DNA of 64,000 nt from Ascoidea rubescens DSM 1968 (GCF_001661345.1 NW_017962913.1:873428-937427), one strand, 5' to 3'; positions 29,180 to 40,303 are shown, counted from the first letter of the stretch. Program-made: numbers and translations. Notes: generated from the sequence alone by a model not told the origin.

Positions 29180-32100
29180 ATGACAGTGTCCTTGCTAACT
29201 GATCTCTCCTATGTCTCCTTGACCACCTCTTCCTTGGACCGATACGAGAAAACCATACAATTCTACAGGTCAATTGGCTACCAGATTGCTAGAAACTTCA
29301 CAAAGGATCCTGCCAATTCCTCTCTCACTAACGACAGCATCCACTCCAACAAAATTGGAATTTCCAACGACTCATTCAAGGAATCCTGGCTAGAATGTTT
29401 TTCCAGCTCAACCAATTCTTCTGGTTCTGCCATAAAGATTAGGTTGTCTGCCACTAGCGCTAATCTAAAAGTCTCTACAAACCAAATCTCAATCACTGAT
29501 TCTTCTGGCTCAAATGCCGTAATTGATGCTCCCAAGTCAATTTTTTTGAATATCAATGATGTCTCGTTAGAAAAAATTAAAAAAACTTTAATTGACCAAA
29601 AGTCACCCATCGATACCAACTTCAATGATTATGAGAAAACCTTATCAATATTTAAAAACTTATCTTTCAAAACAACTGATCCTTTGAATAACTCTGTTTT
29701 TTTTTCTTTGGTAAACTTTAATGATAACAACCACAATAACATTTACAATGATTCAAAGGCATTCTCGTCTTCTTTCAAATCTCATTCTTCTCTCACGTTG
29801 ACCACACATCTAGCCTTTTCAAGGAAAAAGAAAAAAATTGCTATAATGACTTCAGGTGGTGATTCTCAAGGTATGAATGCTGTTGTTAGATCCGTTGTTA
29901 GAACCGGTATATTTTATAATTGTGATGTCTATGCAATTTATGAAGGTTACGAAGGTCTAGTCAATGGTAATAACTCAATTAAGAAAATGTCCTGGAATGA
30001 CGTCAGAGGCTTCATTTCCTTTGGTGGTACTTTAATTGGCACTGCAAGATCAAATGCTTTTAGAACCCCAGAAGGCAGATTAAAGGCTTGTTACAACATG
30101 ATAATCAATGGTATTGATGCCTTAATCGTTTGTGGTGGTGATGGTTCTTTAACAGGTGCCGATTTGTTTAGACATGAATGGCCTTCTTTATGTGATAAAT
30201 TAATTAAACAAAAAAGATTATCAATTGATCAAGTTAATCCCTTTAGAAATTTGACTATTGTTGGTTTAGTAGGCTCAATTGATAACGACATGTCAAGTAC
30301 TGATTCCACTATTGGTGCTTACTCTTCTTTGGAAAGAATTTGTGAAATGGTTGATTATATTGATGCTACTGCTACCTCTCACTCAAGAGCCTTTGTTGTT
30401 GAAGTAATGGGTAGGCATTGTGGTTGGTTAGCCTTAATGGCTGGTATTGCTACCGGTGCTGATTTTATTTTTATTCCTGAAAGACCGCCAAATTCAAAGA
30501 CTTGGAAAGATGATTTAAAAGAGATTTGCTTAAGACATAGACAAAAGGGAAGAAGAAAAACGACTGTTATTGTTGCTGAAGGTGCAATTGATAATCAACT
30601 AAATCCAATTAGCGCTGACGAGGTTAAAGATGCCTTGGTTGAATTAGGCTTGGATACTCGTATTACAACTTTAGGTCATGTTCAAAGAGGTGGCTCTCCC
30701 GTCGCATTCGATAGAATGCTAGCCACCTTCCAAGGTGTTGAAGCTGTAAAGGCTGTTTTAGATTCAACACCAAGTACTCCATCTCCAATGATTGGTATCT
30801 TGGAAAATCAAATAATTAGAAAACCCTTAGTAGAGAGTGTTAGGTTAACCAAATCAGTTGCAACAGCTATTGAAAATAAAGAATTCGATAAAGCAATGTC
30901 GTTAAGAGATACAGAATTTGGTGAATCTTATAATAGTTTCTTAGCTACTTCAATTCATGATGACGGTTCTACTTTATTACCTGAAAATAAAAGACTAAAC
31001 TTTGCCGTAATCCATGTTGGTGCTCCAACTGCTGGTATCAATCCTGCAACAAGAGCTATCACATTATTTTCATTATCGAGGGGTCATAAAGTTTTTGCCA
31101 TTCAAAATGGATTCAAAGGTCTAATTAGACATGGCTCAATTCGCGAATTGAATTGGTTGGATGTTGATGAATGGCATAACCTTGGTGGTTCAGTCATTGG
31201 AACAAATCGTTCACTACCAAGCGAAGATTTTGGTACCGTAGCTTATTATCTACAAAAATATAAAATCGATGGTTTTATAATTATCGGCGGTTTTGAAGCC
31301 TTTGAATCTTTACACTTGCTTTATAATTCAAGAAACCAATATCCAATTTTCAATATCCCAATGCTTGTTATTCCTTCAACTATTTCAAATAACGTTCCGG
31401 GCAGTGAATACTCTTTAGGTAATGATACTTGTCTTAATTCGTTAATCACTTATTGTGATGCAATCAAACAATCAGCTTCAGCTTCCAGAAGACGTGTTTT
31501 TGTTGTTGAAGTTCAAGGTGGATATTGTGGTTATGTGGCAAGCTATGCTGGACTAGTCACTGGTGCATTGGCTGTATATTTGCCAGAAAAGGATGTAAAT
31601 TTAAGGTCTATCCAAGAAGATATTGATTTATTAAAGGCTAACTATAAAAGAGATAGAGGTGAGAATAGGGCCGGTAAAATATTAATTAGAAATGAAAAAT
31701 GTTCTAAAATTTTCACAACTGATTTGATTACCGATATCATTATGGAGTCTGCTCATGGTTCATTTGAATCTAGATGTGCTATTCCTGGACATGTTCAACA
31801 AGGTAAAACTCCAAGTTCAATGGACAGAGTTTATGCGACAAGATTTGCTGTTCGTGCCGTCAAATATATTGAAGCGTGGAATGAGAAGATTAATAAAACC
31901 GAGGGCTTCTTGGGTGATGATACTGACCCCAACTTACGATTCCAGTATGTTCATGGCGTCAAGAAACCTATTATCGACGACTTGGATGAAAGTGCATCTG
32001 TTATTGGAACAAAAGGTTCAGAATTAAAATTCACTCCCATCTCTGAAATTTTACCTGAAGTTGATTTTGAAAGAAGAACTCACAAAAATGTTTGGTGGGA

Positions 32101-32191
32101 AAAATTCAATGAAATTGGCGATACTCTTAGTGGAAGAGCAATGCTAAGGAGAGAGGAAGATGACGACGACGATGATGTTGAAGATTATTAA
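29180..32191 (+). CDS. PFK1: 6-phosphofructokinase, alpha-type subunit
   Basis: A 1003-residue subunit of the hetero-octameric glycolytic enzyme that phosphorylates fructose-6-phosphate. It has the fungal layout: an N-terminal glyoxalase-like extension of about 215 residues (YEKTIQFYRSIGYQIARNF), a catalytic half and a regulatory half. The catalytic half has CGGDGSLTGADLFRHEWPS, GSIDNDMSSTDSTIGAY (catalytic Asp), VEVMGRHCGWLALMAG and LGHVQRGGSPVAFDR. The regulatory half has SNNVPGSEYSLG and GHVQQGKTPSS. Its sequence is closest to the alpha subunit Pfk1 (KSVATAIENKEFDKAMSLRDTEF). The ATP-loop reads GGDSQGMN, with Gln230 where Pro is almost universal. No CTG codon is in frame in 1003 codons. 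The first ATG is at 29180. Confidence 0.95.
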   Translation: MTVSLLTDLSYVSLTTSSLDRYEKTIQFYRSIGYQIARNFTKDPANSSLTNDSIHSNKIGISNDSFKESWLECFSSSTNSSGSAIKIRLSATSANLKVSTNQISITDSSGSNAVIDAPKSIFLNINDVSLEKIKKTLIDQKSPIDTNFNDYEKTLSIFKNLSFKTTDPLNNSVFFSLVNFNDNNHNNIYNDSKAFSSSFKSHSSLTLTTHLAFSRKKKKIAIMTSGGDSQGMNAVVRSVVRTGIFYNCDVYAIYEGYEGLVNGNNSIKKMSWNDVRGFISFGGTLIGTARSNAFRTPEGRLKACYNMIINGIDALIVCGGDGSLTGADLFRHEWPSLCDKLIKQKRLSIDQVNPFRNLTIVGLVGSIDNDMSSTDSTIGAYSSLERICEMVDYIDATATSHSRAFVVEVMGRHCGWLALMAGIATGADFIFIPERPPNSKTWKDDLKEICLRHRQKGRRKTTVIVAEGAIDNQLNPISADEVKDALVELGLDTRITTLGHVQRGGSPVAFDRMLATFQGVEAVKAVLDSTPSTPSPMIGILENQIIRKPLVESVRLTKSVATAIENKEFDKAMSLRDTEFGESYNSFLATSIHDDGSTLLPENKRLNFAVIHVGAPTAGINPATRAITLFSLSRGHKVFAIQNGFKGLIRHGSIRELNWLDVDEWHNLGGSVIGTNRSLPSEDFGTVAYYLQKYKIDGFIIIGGFEAFESLHLLYNSRNQYPIFNIPMLVIPSTISNNVPGSEYSLGNDTCLNSLITYCDAIKQSASASRRRVFVVEVQGGYCGYVASYAGLVTGALAVYLPEKDVNLRSIQEDIDLLKANYKRDRGENRAGKILIRNEKCSKIFTTDLITDIIMESAHGSFESRCAIPGHVQQGKTPSSMDRVYATRFAVRAVKYIEAWNEKINKTEGFLGDDTDPNLRFQYVHGVKKPIIDDLDESASVIGTKGSELKFTPISEILPEVDFERRTHKNVWWEKFNEIGDTLSGRAMLRREEDDDDDDVEDY

Positions 32192-32417
32192 ATCATGAAC
32201 CCTTTTTTGCTTTTTTTTTTGATTTTCGCTTTTTTTACTTGAATTTTTTTGTTTTTTACTATTATGATCACTTTTTTCCGTTTTTAGATTGGTTGATTCA
32301 AGTTATAAATTTTATTTAATTTTCATTTCATTATATTAGAAGCTCTTCAGCATATTGCGTCTTGAAGACAATAGTTTACAATAAATACACACATATAATA
32401 CTATCATCCAGCACTCC

Positions 32418-33002
32418 CTAGAGGTAGATTCCAAGAGACTTGTTGAACAACCCCAACGTTTCGATGAAAATAGTGTTAAAGGAAGCAGGCTTCAACTTCA
32501 CTTTCGTTTTTTTGGCGTCCAAAACCCCATCATGGTGCTCTTTGTTCTGCACACCATCGTACAAAACAGGAGTTCTGTTTCTCTCGAGGGATCTGTAATA
32601 GCTCGACATGTTTCTAAGGATTCTGCTCTCGCATCCATTGGAGTCAGCACTGGCGTTTAACACAAACCGAAGAGTTCTCACCAACGTCATCCACACATCA
32701 GGCTCGTTGCCATTGAAAGCACGAACAATGTCCTGCTCTTTGAACTTGCACTTGAGAACCTTTGTGTACAATTCTCTGTCGCCATTTCTCTCGTACAAAA
32801 ACGCCCGTAGTCTGAAACATCGTCTGTATATCGCTAGGACCCTGATCTGGTTTGGAGTGAAGGTCGTGTTTGGGGAATACTTCAAGGGAAGCTCTTTGAG
32901 CTTGTTGACTGTGATGCAGTAACGAGCCACGTCTTCCACAATGCACTGGTCTTCTGTTATCAATGCCCTCGATGTTCTTATGAACGTATTTCTCAATGCC
33001 AT
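32418..33002 (-). CDS. IRC19: LYR-motif-like protein, probable Irc19/Rrg4
   Basis: A 194-residue basic protein. RALITEDQCIVEDVARY, VLAIYRRCFRLRAFL, RTLRFVLNAS, CESRILRNMSSYYRS and the end FIETLGLFNKSLGIYL follow the same order as in S. cerevisiae Irc19 (Rrg4), a protein needed for respiratory growth. The IYRRCFRLRAF stretch resembles the LYR tripeptide region of small mitochondrial assembly factors. Its molecular role is unknown. Unlike its neighbours the gene has many G/C-ending codons. It is convergent with PFK1. The assignment rests on remembered family features and is moderately sure. Confidence 0.6.
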   Translation of the reverse strand: MALRNTFIRTSRALITEDQCIVEDVARYCITVNKLKELPLKYSPNTTFTPNQIRVLAIYRRCFRLRAFLYERNGDRELYTKVLKCKFKEQDIVRAFNGNEPDVWMTLVRTLRFVLNASADSNGCESRILRNMSSYYRSLERNRTPVLYDGVQNKEHHDGVLDAKKTKVKLKPASFNTIFIETLGLFNKSLGIYL

Positions 33003-33357
33003 CTTGTGGTGACGTTGAACAGCTGCTGGTGATTCAACAGAATCGAAAAGGGTTTCAGGCAGTGTTTGGTTTAAATGTTGAAATTTTCAATTACAAGTTG
33101 CTTGAAAAATGTTTGGTTTAAATTTTTAAGCAGTTGATTTAGTACCTCCTGCATCCACATAATTTCGGGTTCTGGAAACTATCATCACTTTGATTTGATA
33201 AACATCTTCTGAAAGAGTTGTGTTTTCACAATACGCTTCAATTTTGAAGCAGAAACCCAGTTTTGCGACAACGCTGGAAATTTCAACGCAATAAATGCCA
33301 TTTGGCGAGATCAAAAAATAAAATCATCGATATCTATAAAAAATAACTGCATTATAT
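33003..33357. other. IRC19-NUP188 intergenic region with an unexplained short open frame
   Basis: 355 bp between two minus-strand genes. From 33314 down to 33126 a 62-codon minus-strand frame is open, with balanced, protein-like codon use and the end VIVSRTRNYVDAGGTKST-like. It has no ATG until its 45th codon and an upstream TGA four codons before it. It could be a terminal exon of an unfound spliced gene or chance. No gene is called. Confidence 0.35.
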
Positions 33358-36300
33358 CTAACTTTCAATACTACAAAGATTGTTTCTCAAGTTAACAATT
33401 TCGTTAACGACATCACCTATGAGCTTTGACTTGGATCTGGTATCTTCCAACATCTTCTGTTCTTCAATGCTGGAGGGAACAAATCTGGAGGCAAGAAACT
33501 TTGGATGCGATAGCAATTGGTTGAAATTGCTGACTAATATATCTCTATCTTCTTTGTTGTTTAACCCAGGAAGAATGTCAATCGAACTGTTTGTCGCAAA
33601 CTCCTCAAAATTCAAACTGTGCAACACCTGGAATATTAGTATCAATTGTCCAGTCTCGTAAATTGATGGAAACGTAATCACCAATAAATCAAGTGACCAT
33701 CCCGTAATTGTCCTATAAATCTGAGCAGAAAATCTCTTTAAAAATAAGCAAATTTCAGGGAAAAGTCTCTCGCCAAATTTCTTAAGCAAAATCAAAATTA
33801 CAGACAAGAGTCCATTACTCCAAACATGGTGATAGCGAGGTAGAATATCTGGTGTAATGATTCCCTTTTGTATAATCAATGAAATAGGACTCTCAATCAA
33901 TGTAGAAAATAAATCATTTGAAACTAACTGCTCAGAAACAACATCTGCTGACACCAATTCAAAAATAAATCTCAACGCTAGATCAGCAAAAACTGGCTCG
34001 TTATTGATTTTCATAGAGTTTGAGTAGTAGTAAAGATCTAATACAGATCTCAATGTTTGATGAACTGTAAAACAATTTGTTATACTTGTCAATAGATTGA
34101 ATGATGGTTTTAGAGATCCAATTTCTTTAAAAATAGAAATAAATAATAACAAATCTTCAATCCTATTGTATATCATACCTAACTCAAAAACTAGATCAGA
34201 CTCATTTTTATCAGCATTTTCCTTTTTGAGTTCATTGATTTTCACAACTTTTTCTTGAATTGATAATATAATTAATTTGGTGCCCTTTGCAATGTATAAA
34301 TTGAAAAATTTCAACAATTCCTCAGAAATTGAATCTAAATAATAGTATTTCAAATTTTTCGAAATATTCAATGTGATTGATAGTGCCCTCAATAATGATC
34401 TGTAAAATTGAAAGTTATTATTTGTGAAATTATTAAAAAAATCAATCTCTTTTGACATCAATGATATAATAAGACCAATAATTAGAGACTTGAGTTGAAC
34501 CTCCGTAATTTTATCATTCTTGCTCTGAGATATGTTATACATAATGAAAAATACAAGCTCAATTCTTTCCAAATATACTTCTTCAAAGCCTGGAACAATT
34601 CCTTCTTTATTGTTGATTTCAATTAATGATTTAGCAACATCAATAAATTTGAGATTTGTTTGGTTTTTCTTGTATTTTATGTTTGAAGTTATTAAAGCAC
34701 CCCATGATTTCACAACTGTTGCCTGAGACTCCACATATTGTGACTGAATACTGTTATCAATTAAATCCTGTCTAACCGAATCCCAATCATCACAATCACA
34801 AAATACCTGATCCAATAAAATAAGATTATATGTCGAGTGAATACCATATCTTTTTCTTGAATGAATTAAAGTTGAATACATAAATTCAGAAAAGTCAACT
34901 TTTGACAAGATTGATTTCTTATCAACAATAATGTCCCTAATAGAATTTCTAAAATTAATTTTAAATAAGTCCTTCGAATAGGTGTTGATAAATGAATCAC
35001 TTTCTAATAAATCAACAATTGGCTTTATGATTGTTTGAAGTTGGACCTTTTCTTTTGATGACGAATTTGTTACAAAAAATAATAAAAATGCAGAAATTTC
35101 TCCAATTATAGAAATTAACTTATTTTTGTAGCAATATTTAATCATCTCTTTATTTCCGGTAAACTCAGATATTTTTACATCCTTGAATTTCAAAAAGGTT
35201 TTTACTAAAATTTCCACAAGAGCCTTATCTGTAGGAGTGATTTTTTGAGCAAATGTCCAAGAGTTATAGGCATAAGAAATAGATTCTAATAAGTGAATCG
35301 ATACTGAATGAGGATAGTTATTAATGTTTAAAGCATCATTTTTTAGAATTTGGAAAATTGAAAGCTCCTGTTTCTTTTTATTCGTATTGTTAGATTTGTC
35401 ATGAAGACGAACGTCATGGCCCGCCAAAAACATTATTGACAATCCCTCCTGATTATATTCCAAGACTGTTGAAATAAAATCGTATAAATAATTTTTAATT
35501 TCATAATTGTCCAAAGAATTTTGTAAATCATTTGCTATTGAGTATAATAAAACTTTCGTGTGATATTCACCCAAATAAGCTAATAGTGAGGGTAGTTTTT
35601 CGCTATCCTTGTCCTTTCCTGAATCCAGATCTTTATTTAATGTATTGTAACTTATAAGTTTTATTAATAATTTTAATATAGGAACCCTTAGTTCTAATAT
35701 TTTTGAATAAATATTTATCAAAGAGGATACTGATTTGTATAATTCTTTTTCAAAGTATGAAATTTTTTTGAAGAATAAGCCTCTTATTGATAAAATTAAT
35801 CTAGAAAATTCAAAACAACTTAAAATATAGCTTTTAAAGTGAAACGAATTTATATCATTTACTTGAAATATATTTGTGATCGTAAAATCATTCAACTCAC
35901 TATCAACTAAACTTATCATTTTTACTATTGGGTTGATTGCTCTTCGATCAGAAAAATTAACAACCAAAAACGACTTGATAATTCTTTCTGCTGAGTCAGT
36001 TAAATTATGAATTGGTAATTGAGGTTTTGAATTTTTTTGTAAATTAATACTATAAGTTGACAATAATATTCTTTGAAAGACATCAAGAATTAATGAACTC
36101 AAGTTATAAGATTGATGAATTTGAGAAAACCCATAATTTTGAAAATTCTCAAATAAAAATAAGAAATATTGAGTGAATTTCAATAAAATTTCACTTTTAA
36201 CTTTATCTGAAAATACACTTTGATCAGTTTCTTGAATTAACAAACAATCATCAATCAATGAATCAAATAACTTAACTAAAGAAATTGAGAAATCAAAGTT

Positions 36301-39123
36301 TTGAGTGTGAGTTTCGACGGAATTAAGGATATTTAATAATAAATCACCATCTTCATTATTCGTATTAGTTTCATCATCAAAGGAAAAACTCAGAGAGCCA
36401 GAAAAAATCAATTTATTCAGATTCAATAAATTTGATTTAATTAAAAAAGACCAAATCGTATCGGGAATTTTTTTAACAAAAACATCAAATAAACCGGTTA
36501 ATACAACTAAATAATCCATGTTTTTTTTTTGTAAAGAGTAATTAAATAATCTTAAAACTAAGTCCATTATATTATCGCATTTTAAAGTTTGTTTATTAAG
36601 ATAAACAGATAATGAATCAATTAAATCCAAACATTGATCACCCGATAAAATATTAAAAGTATTTCTCAATAATTTAATAAATGTTATTAAAAATTCTTGT
36701 TCATCAACAGAAATAGAATCCGAAATATTTGGATTATCATCACTAGGTTGATTATAAATTAATTTGACTAAAATATTTTGAAAAAATCTGCCCAATAGAT
36801 TCCAGCCATTATATCCATGATAGAATACAATGAATTCCCAATTTTCAATATTTAAATTTGTTAAAATTTTGCCCTTTGTTCCAGGTTTCATTTTGATTAA
36901 GAAATTTTCATTATCTAATTCAAAAGGAGGACTAACAAATAAATTATCTTTTAAAATGATGAGTCCATTGTCATCATCTTGATTTTCTAGTTCATAATCA
37001 ACATTAGTTTGATCAGGTTTAAACTTATAAAAATATGTTGATAAATTTGATATATTTTCCAAAGCAAAGTTTCCGTTAATTAAACATAAATTTAAAAAAG
37101 ATAACAATGAGTCCTCAACGTTAGGCAATTTAAATTTTAATAAAAGAATTAGTTTTTTTGTAAAAAAATTATCAAAGAAATTTTCAAGTATTAAATCTGA
37201 AGGATAATTTTGATTGTCATTAATTTTAATTAAAGCATTACTTTTGTTTTTTTTGTCATTGTTAAAACTTTCAAGGTTTGAGATTAAATTATTTGTTGAA
37301 TTTAAAAAGGAATATAAAGTTAGTTTTTCAAAAATAAGAGAATAAATTTTTGTATTAAATTTATCGAAAGAAATACAAGGCAAAATAGAGATGAGGAAGC
37401 AAGATTGAATGATGACATATAAATTGTTAAATTTTAAATGGTTAAAATTTTTTTCAATTTGATCAAAACCATTTAATTGATCGAATTTTTGAATTAAAAA
37501 GGAAATTAAATTTTTCAAGTAATTTAACTTTAAATGAGACAATTGAAATTGGTCTTGATCTAGAGTTTGGATCTGATTAAAATCGTCTAGTTTAACTAAA
37601 GAAGATAAAAAGGATTGGTCATCTGAGATTAACTGGTTGTCATTATCAGTTGTTGCGGTTTCAATTTTTAAATATTTTAACTGTAAGATTAATATCCAAA
37701 AATATAAAACCATTGGATTGTTAAAGGATTGATTCAAAGTTATGATATCATTAATTAATTTAAAAGTTTGTGGATCGTTAAAGTAGAGAATTTCTTCAAT
37801 ATTAACAAAAAATTTATTGTTATTGTTAGTAGTGTCAGTGTCAGTATTTAGAGAGGAATAACTGTCATTGTCATTTTCAGTTTCTATTTCAGACTCAGTT
37901 CCATTTTCAACAAAAGAACGATTATTAATAATATTGTTATTGAAGCCATTGATGTTGTTTTCAGCAAAAGATGAAGATAAGTTTGTATTTAAGCCTAGGA
38001 ATAATAAAGATATCAATTCAGTAAGATACTCAATGGTTAATATATTATCATTTAAAATCATGTTTGAAATTAATTTTGAATTAATTAAATTAAAGAAATT
38101 CTGGATAGTTAGATTATTGAAATTTTTCAACTTGATTTGAGTTAAATTTAAATTGAAGGAAAAGTTTTTAAAAAAATTTGTGGAGTTCATCAATTTAAAC
38201 CAATTTTGAATATTTTGGATATTTAATTGGATTAGGAGAGCTAATTGTAATACAGAGTTTAGAGAGTTTAAAGATAAAATGATGATAGAGTTTAAATGGT
38301 AGATTGATAGTTCATTAAAGGTCATGTCATTATTATTTGCAATACTGTCATCATCGTTCAGGTTGATATTATTGATATCTAAAATTAAAGTGAAATTTGT
38401 ATTGAAAATTTTCAAGTTATTAATAAAAATGTCAATCAAGTTGTTACCATTTTTTAAGAGTATTTCATCATTGATTAGGAGATCCAATTGGGCGCTTAGA
38501 GAAGATAAATAATTAGATTTTTCTAGTATCAAGGTGAAGAGTTTGATTATAGAGTTTAAATCATTTAAGATCAAATTGAAGTAAAACTTTAGAATTTTTA
38601 AATTGTTTTCCCTATTAATTGCGCTAATGTTGTTGTTTTTGTTATTGATGTTGATGTTAGTTTTGTTAGTTGTGGTATTAGATTTTTCATTTTCAGCATT
38701 TTTATTGAGCAATAAATTATCAGATAAATTTAGGTTTAAAATTGAGTTTTTCAAGTTTGATTGCAAAATTATTCTCAAGATTTCCTTTATATCAATTTTT
38801 AATAAGGAGGATAATTTTTTTGAGTAATTTATTATGTCATCGTTTAGGTTAGTATATTCGACTTGTCTAATTGTAATTGAATTGGAAGAAGGTAGTTTAT
38901 AGTTATCAGACTCAGATTGAAAGTAGTTATCAAAGATTAAAAAGGGGTTGGTTAATAGAGATTTGTTTAGCTCTAAGAATTTAGTCAAGTTTGATAAAAT
39001 TATAGGCTCGGTAATTGAATCTGAATTCAAAATAGAAATGACATTGGCAAACGTCCAGGAAGCAAGAGGTTTAGCAGAAAGAGAAGGGTCATTGGAAGAG
39101 TCCTTTGGCTTCAACAGCGACAT
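33358..39123 (-). CDS. NUP188: Nucleoporin Nup188
   Basis: A 1921-residue alpha-solenoid scaffold nucleoporin of the inner ring of the nuclear pore. It is almost entirely helical. Near residues 740-785 it has a short beta segment, PGTKGKILTNLNIENWEFIVFYHGYNGWNLLGR-like, which matches the SH3-like insertion typical of Nup188 and separates it from Nup192. It starts MSLLKPKDSS, followed by SWTFANVISIL. The ATG at 39123 is chosen because upstream codons read hydrophobic, non-conserved sequence in the intergenic region. It is longer than S. cerevisiae Nup188 (1655) because of Asn/Asp-rich loops. Nup188 rather than Nup192 is likely, not certain. PPH3 lies upstream on the same strand. Confidence 0.75.
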   Translation of the reverse strand: MSLLKPKDSSNDPSLSAKPLASWTFANVISILNSDSITEPIILSNLTKFLELNKSLLTNPFLIFDNYFQSESDNYKLPSSNSITIRQVEYTNLNDDIINYSKKLSSLLKIDIKEILRIILQSNLKNSILNLNLSDNLLLNKNAENEKSNTTTNKTNININNKNNNISAINRENNLKILKFYFNLILNDLNSIIKLFTLILEKSNYLSSLSAQLDLLINDEILLKNGNNLIDIFINNLKIFNTNFTLILDINNINLNDDDSIANNNDMTFNELSIYHLNSIIILSLNSLNSVLQLALLIQLNIQNIQNWFKLMNSTNFFKNFSFNLNLTQIKLKNFNNLTIQNFFNLINSKLISNMILNDNILTIEYLTELISLLFLGLNTNLSSSFAENNINGFNNNIINNRSFVENGTESEIETENDNDSYSSLNTDTDTTNNNNKFFVNIEEILYFNDPQTFKLINDIITLNQSFNNPMVLYFWILILQLKYLKIETATTDNDNQLISDDQSFLSSLVKLDDFNQIQTLDQDQFQLSHLKLNYLKNLISFLIQKFDQLNGFDQIEKNFNHLKFNNLYVIIQSCFLISILPCISFDKFNTKIYSLIFEKLTLYSFLNSTNNLISNLESFNNDKKNKSNALIKINDNQNYPSDLILENFFDNFFTKKLILLLKFKLPNVEDSLLSFLNLCLINGNFALENISNLSTYFYKFKPDQTNVDYELENQDDDNGLIILKDNLFVSPPFELDNENFLIKMKPGTKGKILTNLNIENWEFIVFYHGYNGWNLLGRFFQNILVKLIYNQPSDDNPNISDSISVDEQEFLITFIKLLRNTFNILSGDQCLDLIDSLSVYLNKQTLKCDNIMDLVLRLFNYSLQKKNMDYLVVLTGLFDVFVKKIPDTIWSFLIKSNLLNLNKLIFSGSLSFSFDDETNTNNEDGDLLLNILNSVETHTQNFDFSISLVKLFDSLIDDCLLIQETDQSVFSDKVKSEILLKFTQYFLFLFENFQNYGFSQIHQSYNLSSLILDVFQRILLSTYSINLQKNSKPQLPIHNLTDSAERIIKSFLVVNFSDRRAINPIVKMISLVDSELNDFTITNIFQVNDINSFHFKSYILSCFEFSRLILSIRGLFFKKISYFEKELYKSVSSLINIYSKILELRVPILKLLIKLISYNTLNKDLDSGKDKDSEKLPSLLAYLGEYHTKVLLYSIANDLQNSLDNYEIKNYLYDFISTVLEYNQEGLSIMFLAGHDVRLHDKSNNTNKKKQELSIFQILKNDALNINNYPHSVSIHLLESISYAYNSWTFAQKITPTDKALVEILVKTFLKFKDVKISEFTGNKEMIKYCYKNKLISIIGEISAFLLFFVTNSSSKEKVQLQTIIKPIVDLLESDSFINTYSKDLFKINFRNSIRDIIVDKKSILSKVDFSEFMYSTLIHSRKRYGIHSTYNLILLDQVFCDCDDWDSVRQDLIDNSIQSQYVESQATVVKSWGALITSNIKYKKNQTNLKFIDVAKSLIEINNKEGIVPGFEEVYLERIELVFFIMYNISQSKNDKITEVQLKSLIIGLIISLMSKEIDFFNNFTNNNFQFYRSLLRALSITLNISKNLKYYYLDSISEELLKFFNLYIAKGTKLIILSIQEKVVKINELKKENADKNESDLVFELGMIYNRIEDLLLFISIFKEIGSLKPSFNLLTSITNCFTVHQTLRSVLDLYYYSNSMKINNEPVFADLALRFIFELVSADVVSEQLVSNDLFSTLIESPISLIIQKGIITPDILPRYHHVWSNGLLSVILILLKKFGERLFPEICLFLKRFSAQIYRTITGWSLDLLVITFPSIYETGQLILIFQVLHSLNFEEFATNSSIDILPGLNNKEDRDILVSNFNQLLSHPKFLASRFVPSSIEEQKMLEDTRSKSKLIGDVVNEIVNLRNNLCSIES

Positions 39124-39379
39124 TATAGGCAAGAATCGAGATGAATTGTGGTAATGTTCATTAACAATTAGTGGCGCTAATTCAAGTTGTTTCCCCAGGA
39201 CCAGTATAGGATAGAGATATACAAAGCGTAGAAAAGAGGACTTGAATAAACAGAGGGAGGATGCTTGCTGAAAAATTTCAGGCTTACCCGGAGAAGCAAA
39301 ATTAAGCGCAACACAAAAGTGCAATTTCGCTACTGAAGAGTGGAATGGACTACAATGGATTATGATATAATATAACAGA

Positions 39380-40303
39380 CTATAGAAAGTAATCGGTGAC
39401 TGGTTTCTTTGAGGGAATGGCGTTGGCGTCCTGAATGGTGGCCTCAAAGATCTTGTATTCTCTGTTCAAGTTGTCGTCTATCTTCAACACAGCAGCAACG
39501 TTCCCACAGCGGTAGCAGTAGTTGGGAGCAGACCACACAGTGACCAATCCACCATCAAACCATTCTTTGTATCCTTCCATCACCAACTGATGTGCTCTGG
39601 CAATGAGCGAGATGTTGTTTTCGTGTAGAAACTTGTCGACCTCCATTTTGCCAAAGAGAAAGCCTGCTCCTCTGGGGGAAATAGCCCAGCCTGGCACGTC
39701 GTCAGGATCACTCCAAAGCAAATCGCACATTGCACCTTCATGGGGCACTTCCTTTTTGCGATCAATGAGCTTGATCTGCTTGATGCTCTCGATATCAGGA
39801 GACAAACCCCCATGCACACAAAAGACTCCCCCGCTGCTGTTTCCAACCAAGGCGCCCAATGAAAGATAGTCAAACACTTCGCAGCAGTATCTCCAAACGT
39901 TGGCTGAGCCATATTTTCTCAAGCACTCGTCGTAGAAACCATACACCTGAGTGATCTGCCTGGACTCGTGGTTGCCTCGCACCAAAGCGATTCTGTCAGG
40001 ATATCTGACCTTGTAGCACAACAACAACAAGAAGGACTCTAACGAGTAAAACCCTCTATCGACAAAGTCACCCAAAAACAAGTACTTGGAGTCTGGACAA
40101 TCGCCCCCAGCCCTGAACAACGTCAATAGATCGTGTAGCTGTCCATGGATGTCGCCACATATCACCACGGGAGTGTCAACAAGCTGGACGTTTCCCTCTT
40201 CCATCAAGAGTTCCTGCGCTTTGAAACATATCTCCTGGACATCGGCCTCAGGAATGCATTTGCACTCTTTCAACAACTCGATACATATGTCTAGATCCAA
40301 CAT
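39380..40303 (-). CDS. PPH3: PP4-type serine/threonine phosphatase catalytic subunit
   Basis: A 307-residue metallophosphatase that reverses DNA-damage checkpoint phosphorylation (gamma-H2A, Rad53) with Psy2 and Psy4. All PPP motifs are present: GDIHG (50-54), GDFVDRG (78-84), GNHE (110-113), the LLWSDP and [10 protein letters not shown] regions, and [11 protein letters not shown]. The ending [12 protein letters not shown] is the PP4 form, with the methylatable C-terminal Leu. Identity to human PP4 is high throughout ([38 protein letters not shown]), with a short insertion after LSLGALVG. The gene is unusually rich in G/C-ending codons, yet I found no in-frame CTG while CTC is used. It lies 165 bp downstream of VPS52. 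Confidence 0.93.
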   Translation of the reverse strand: MLDLDICIELLKECKCIPEADVQEICFKAQELLMEEGNVQLVDTPVVICGDIHGQLHDLLTLFRAGGDCPDSKYLFLGDFVDRGFYSLESFLLLLCYKVRYPDRIALVRGNHESRQITQVYGFYDECLRKYGSANVWRYCCEVFDYLSLGALVGNSSGGVFCVHGGLSPDIESIKQIKLIDRKKEVPHEGAMCDLLWSDPDDVPGWAISPRGAGFLFGKMEVDKFLHENNISLIARAHQLVMEGYKEWFDGGLVTVWSAPNYCYRCGNVAAVLKIDDNLNREYKIFEATIQDANAIPSKKPVTDYFL

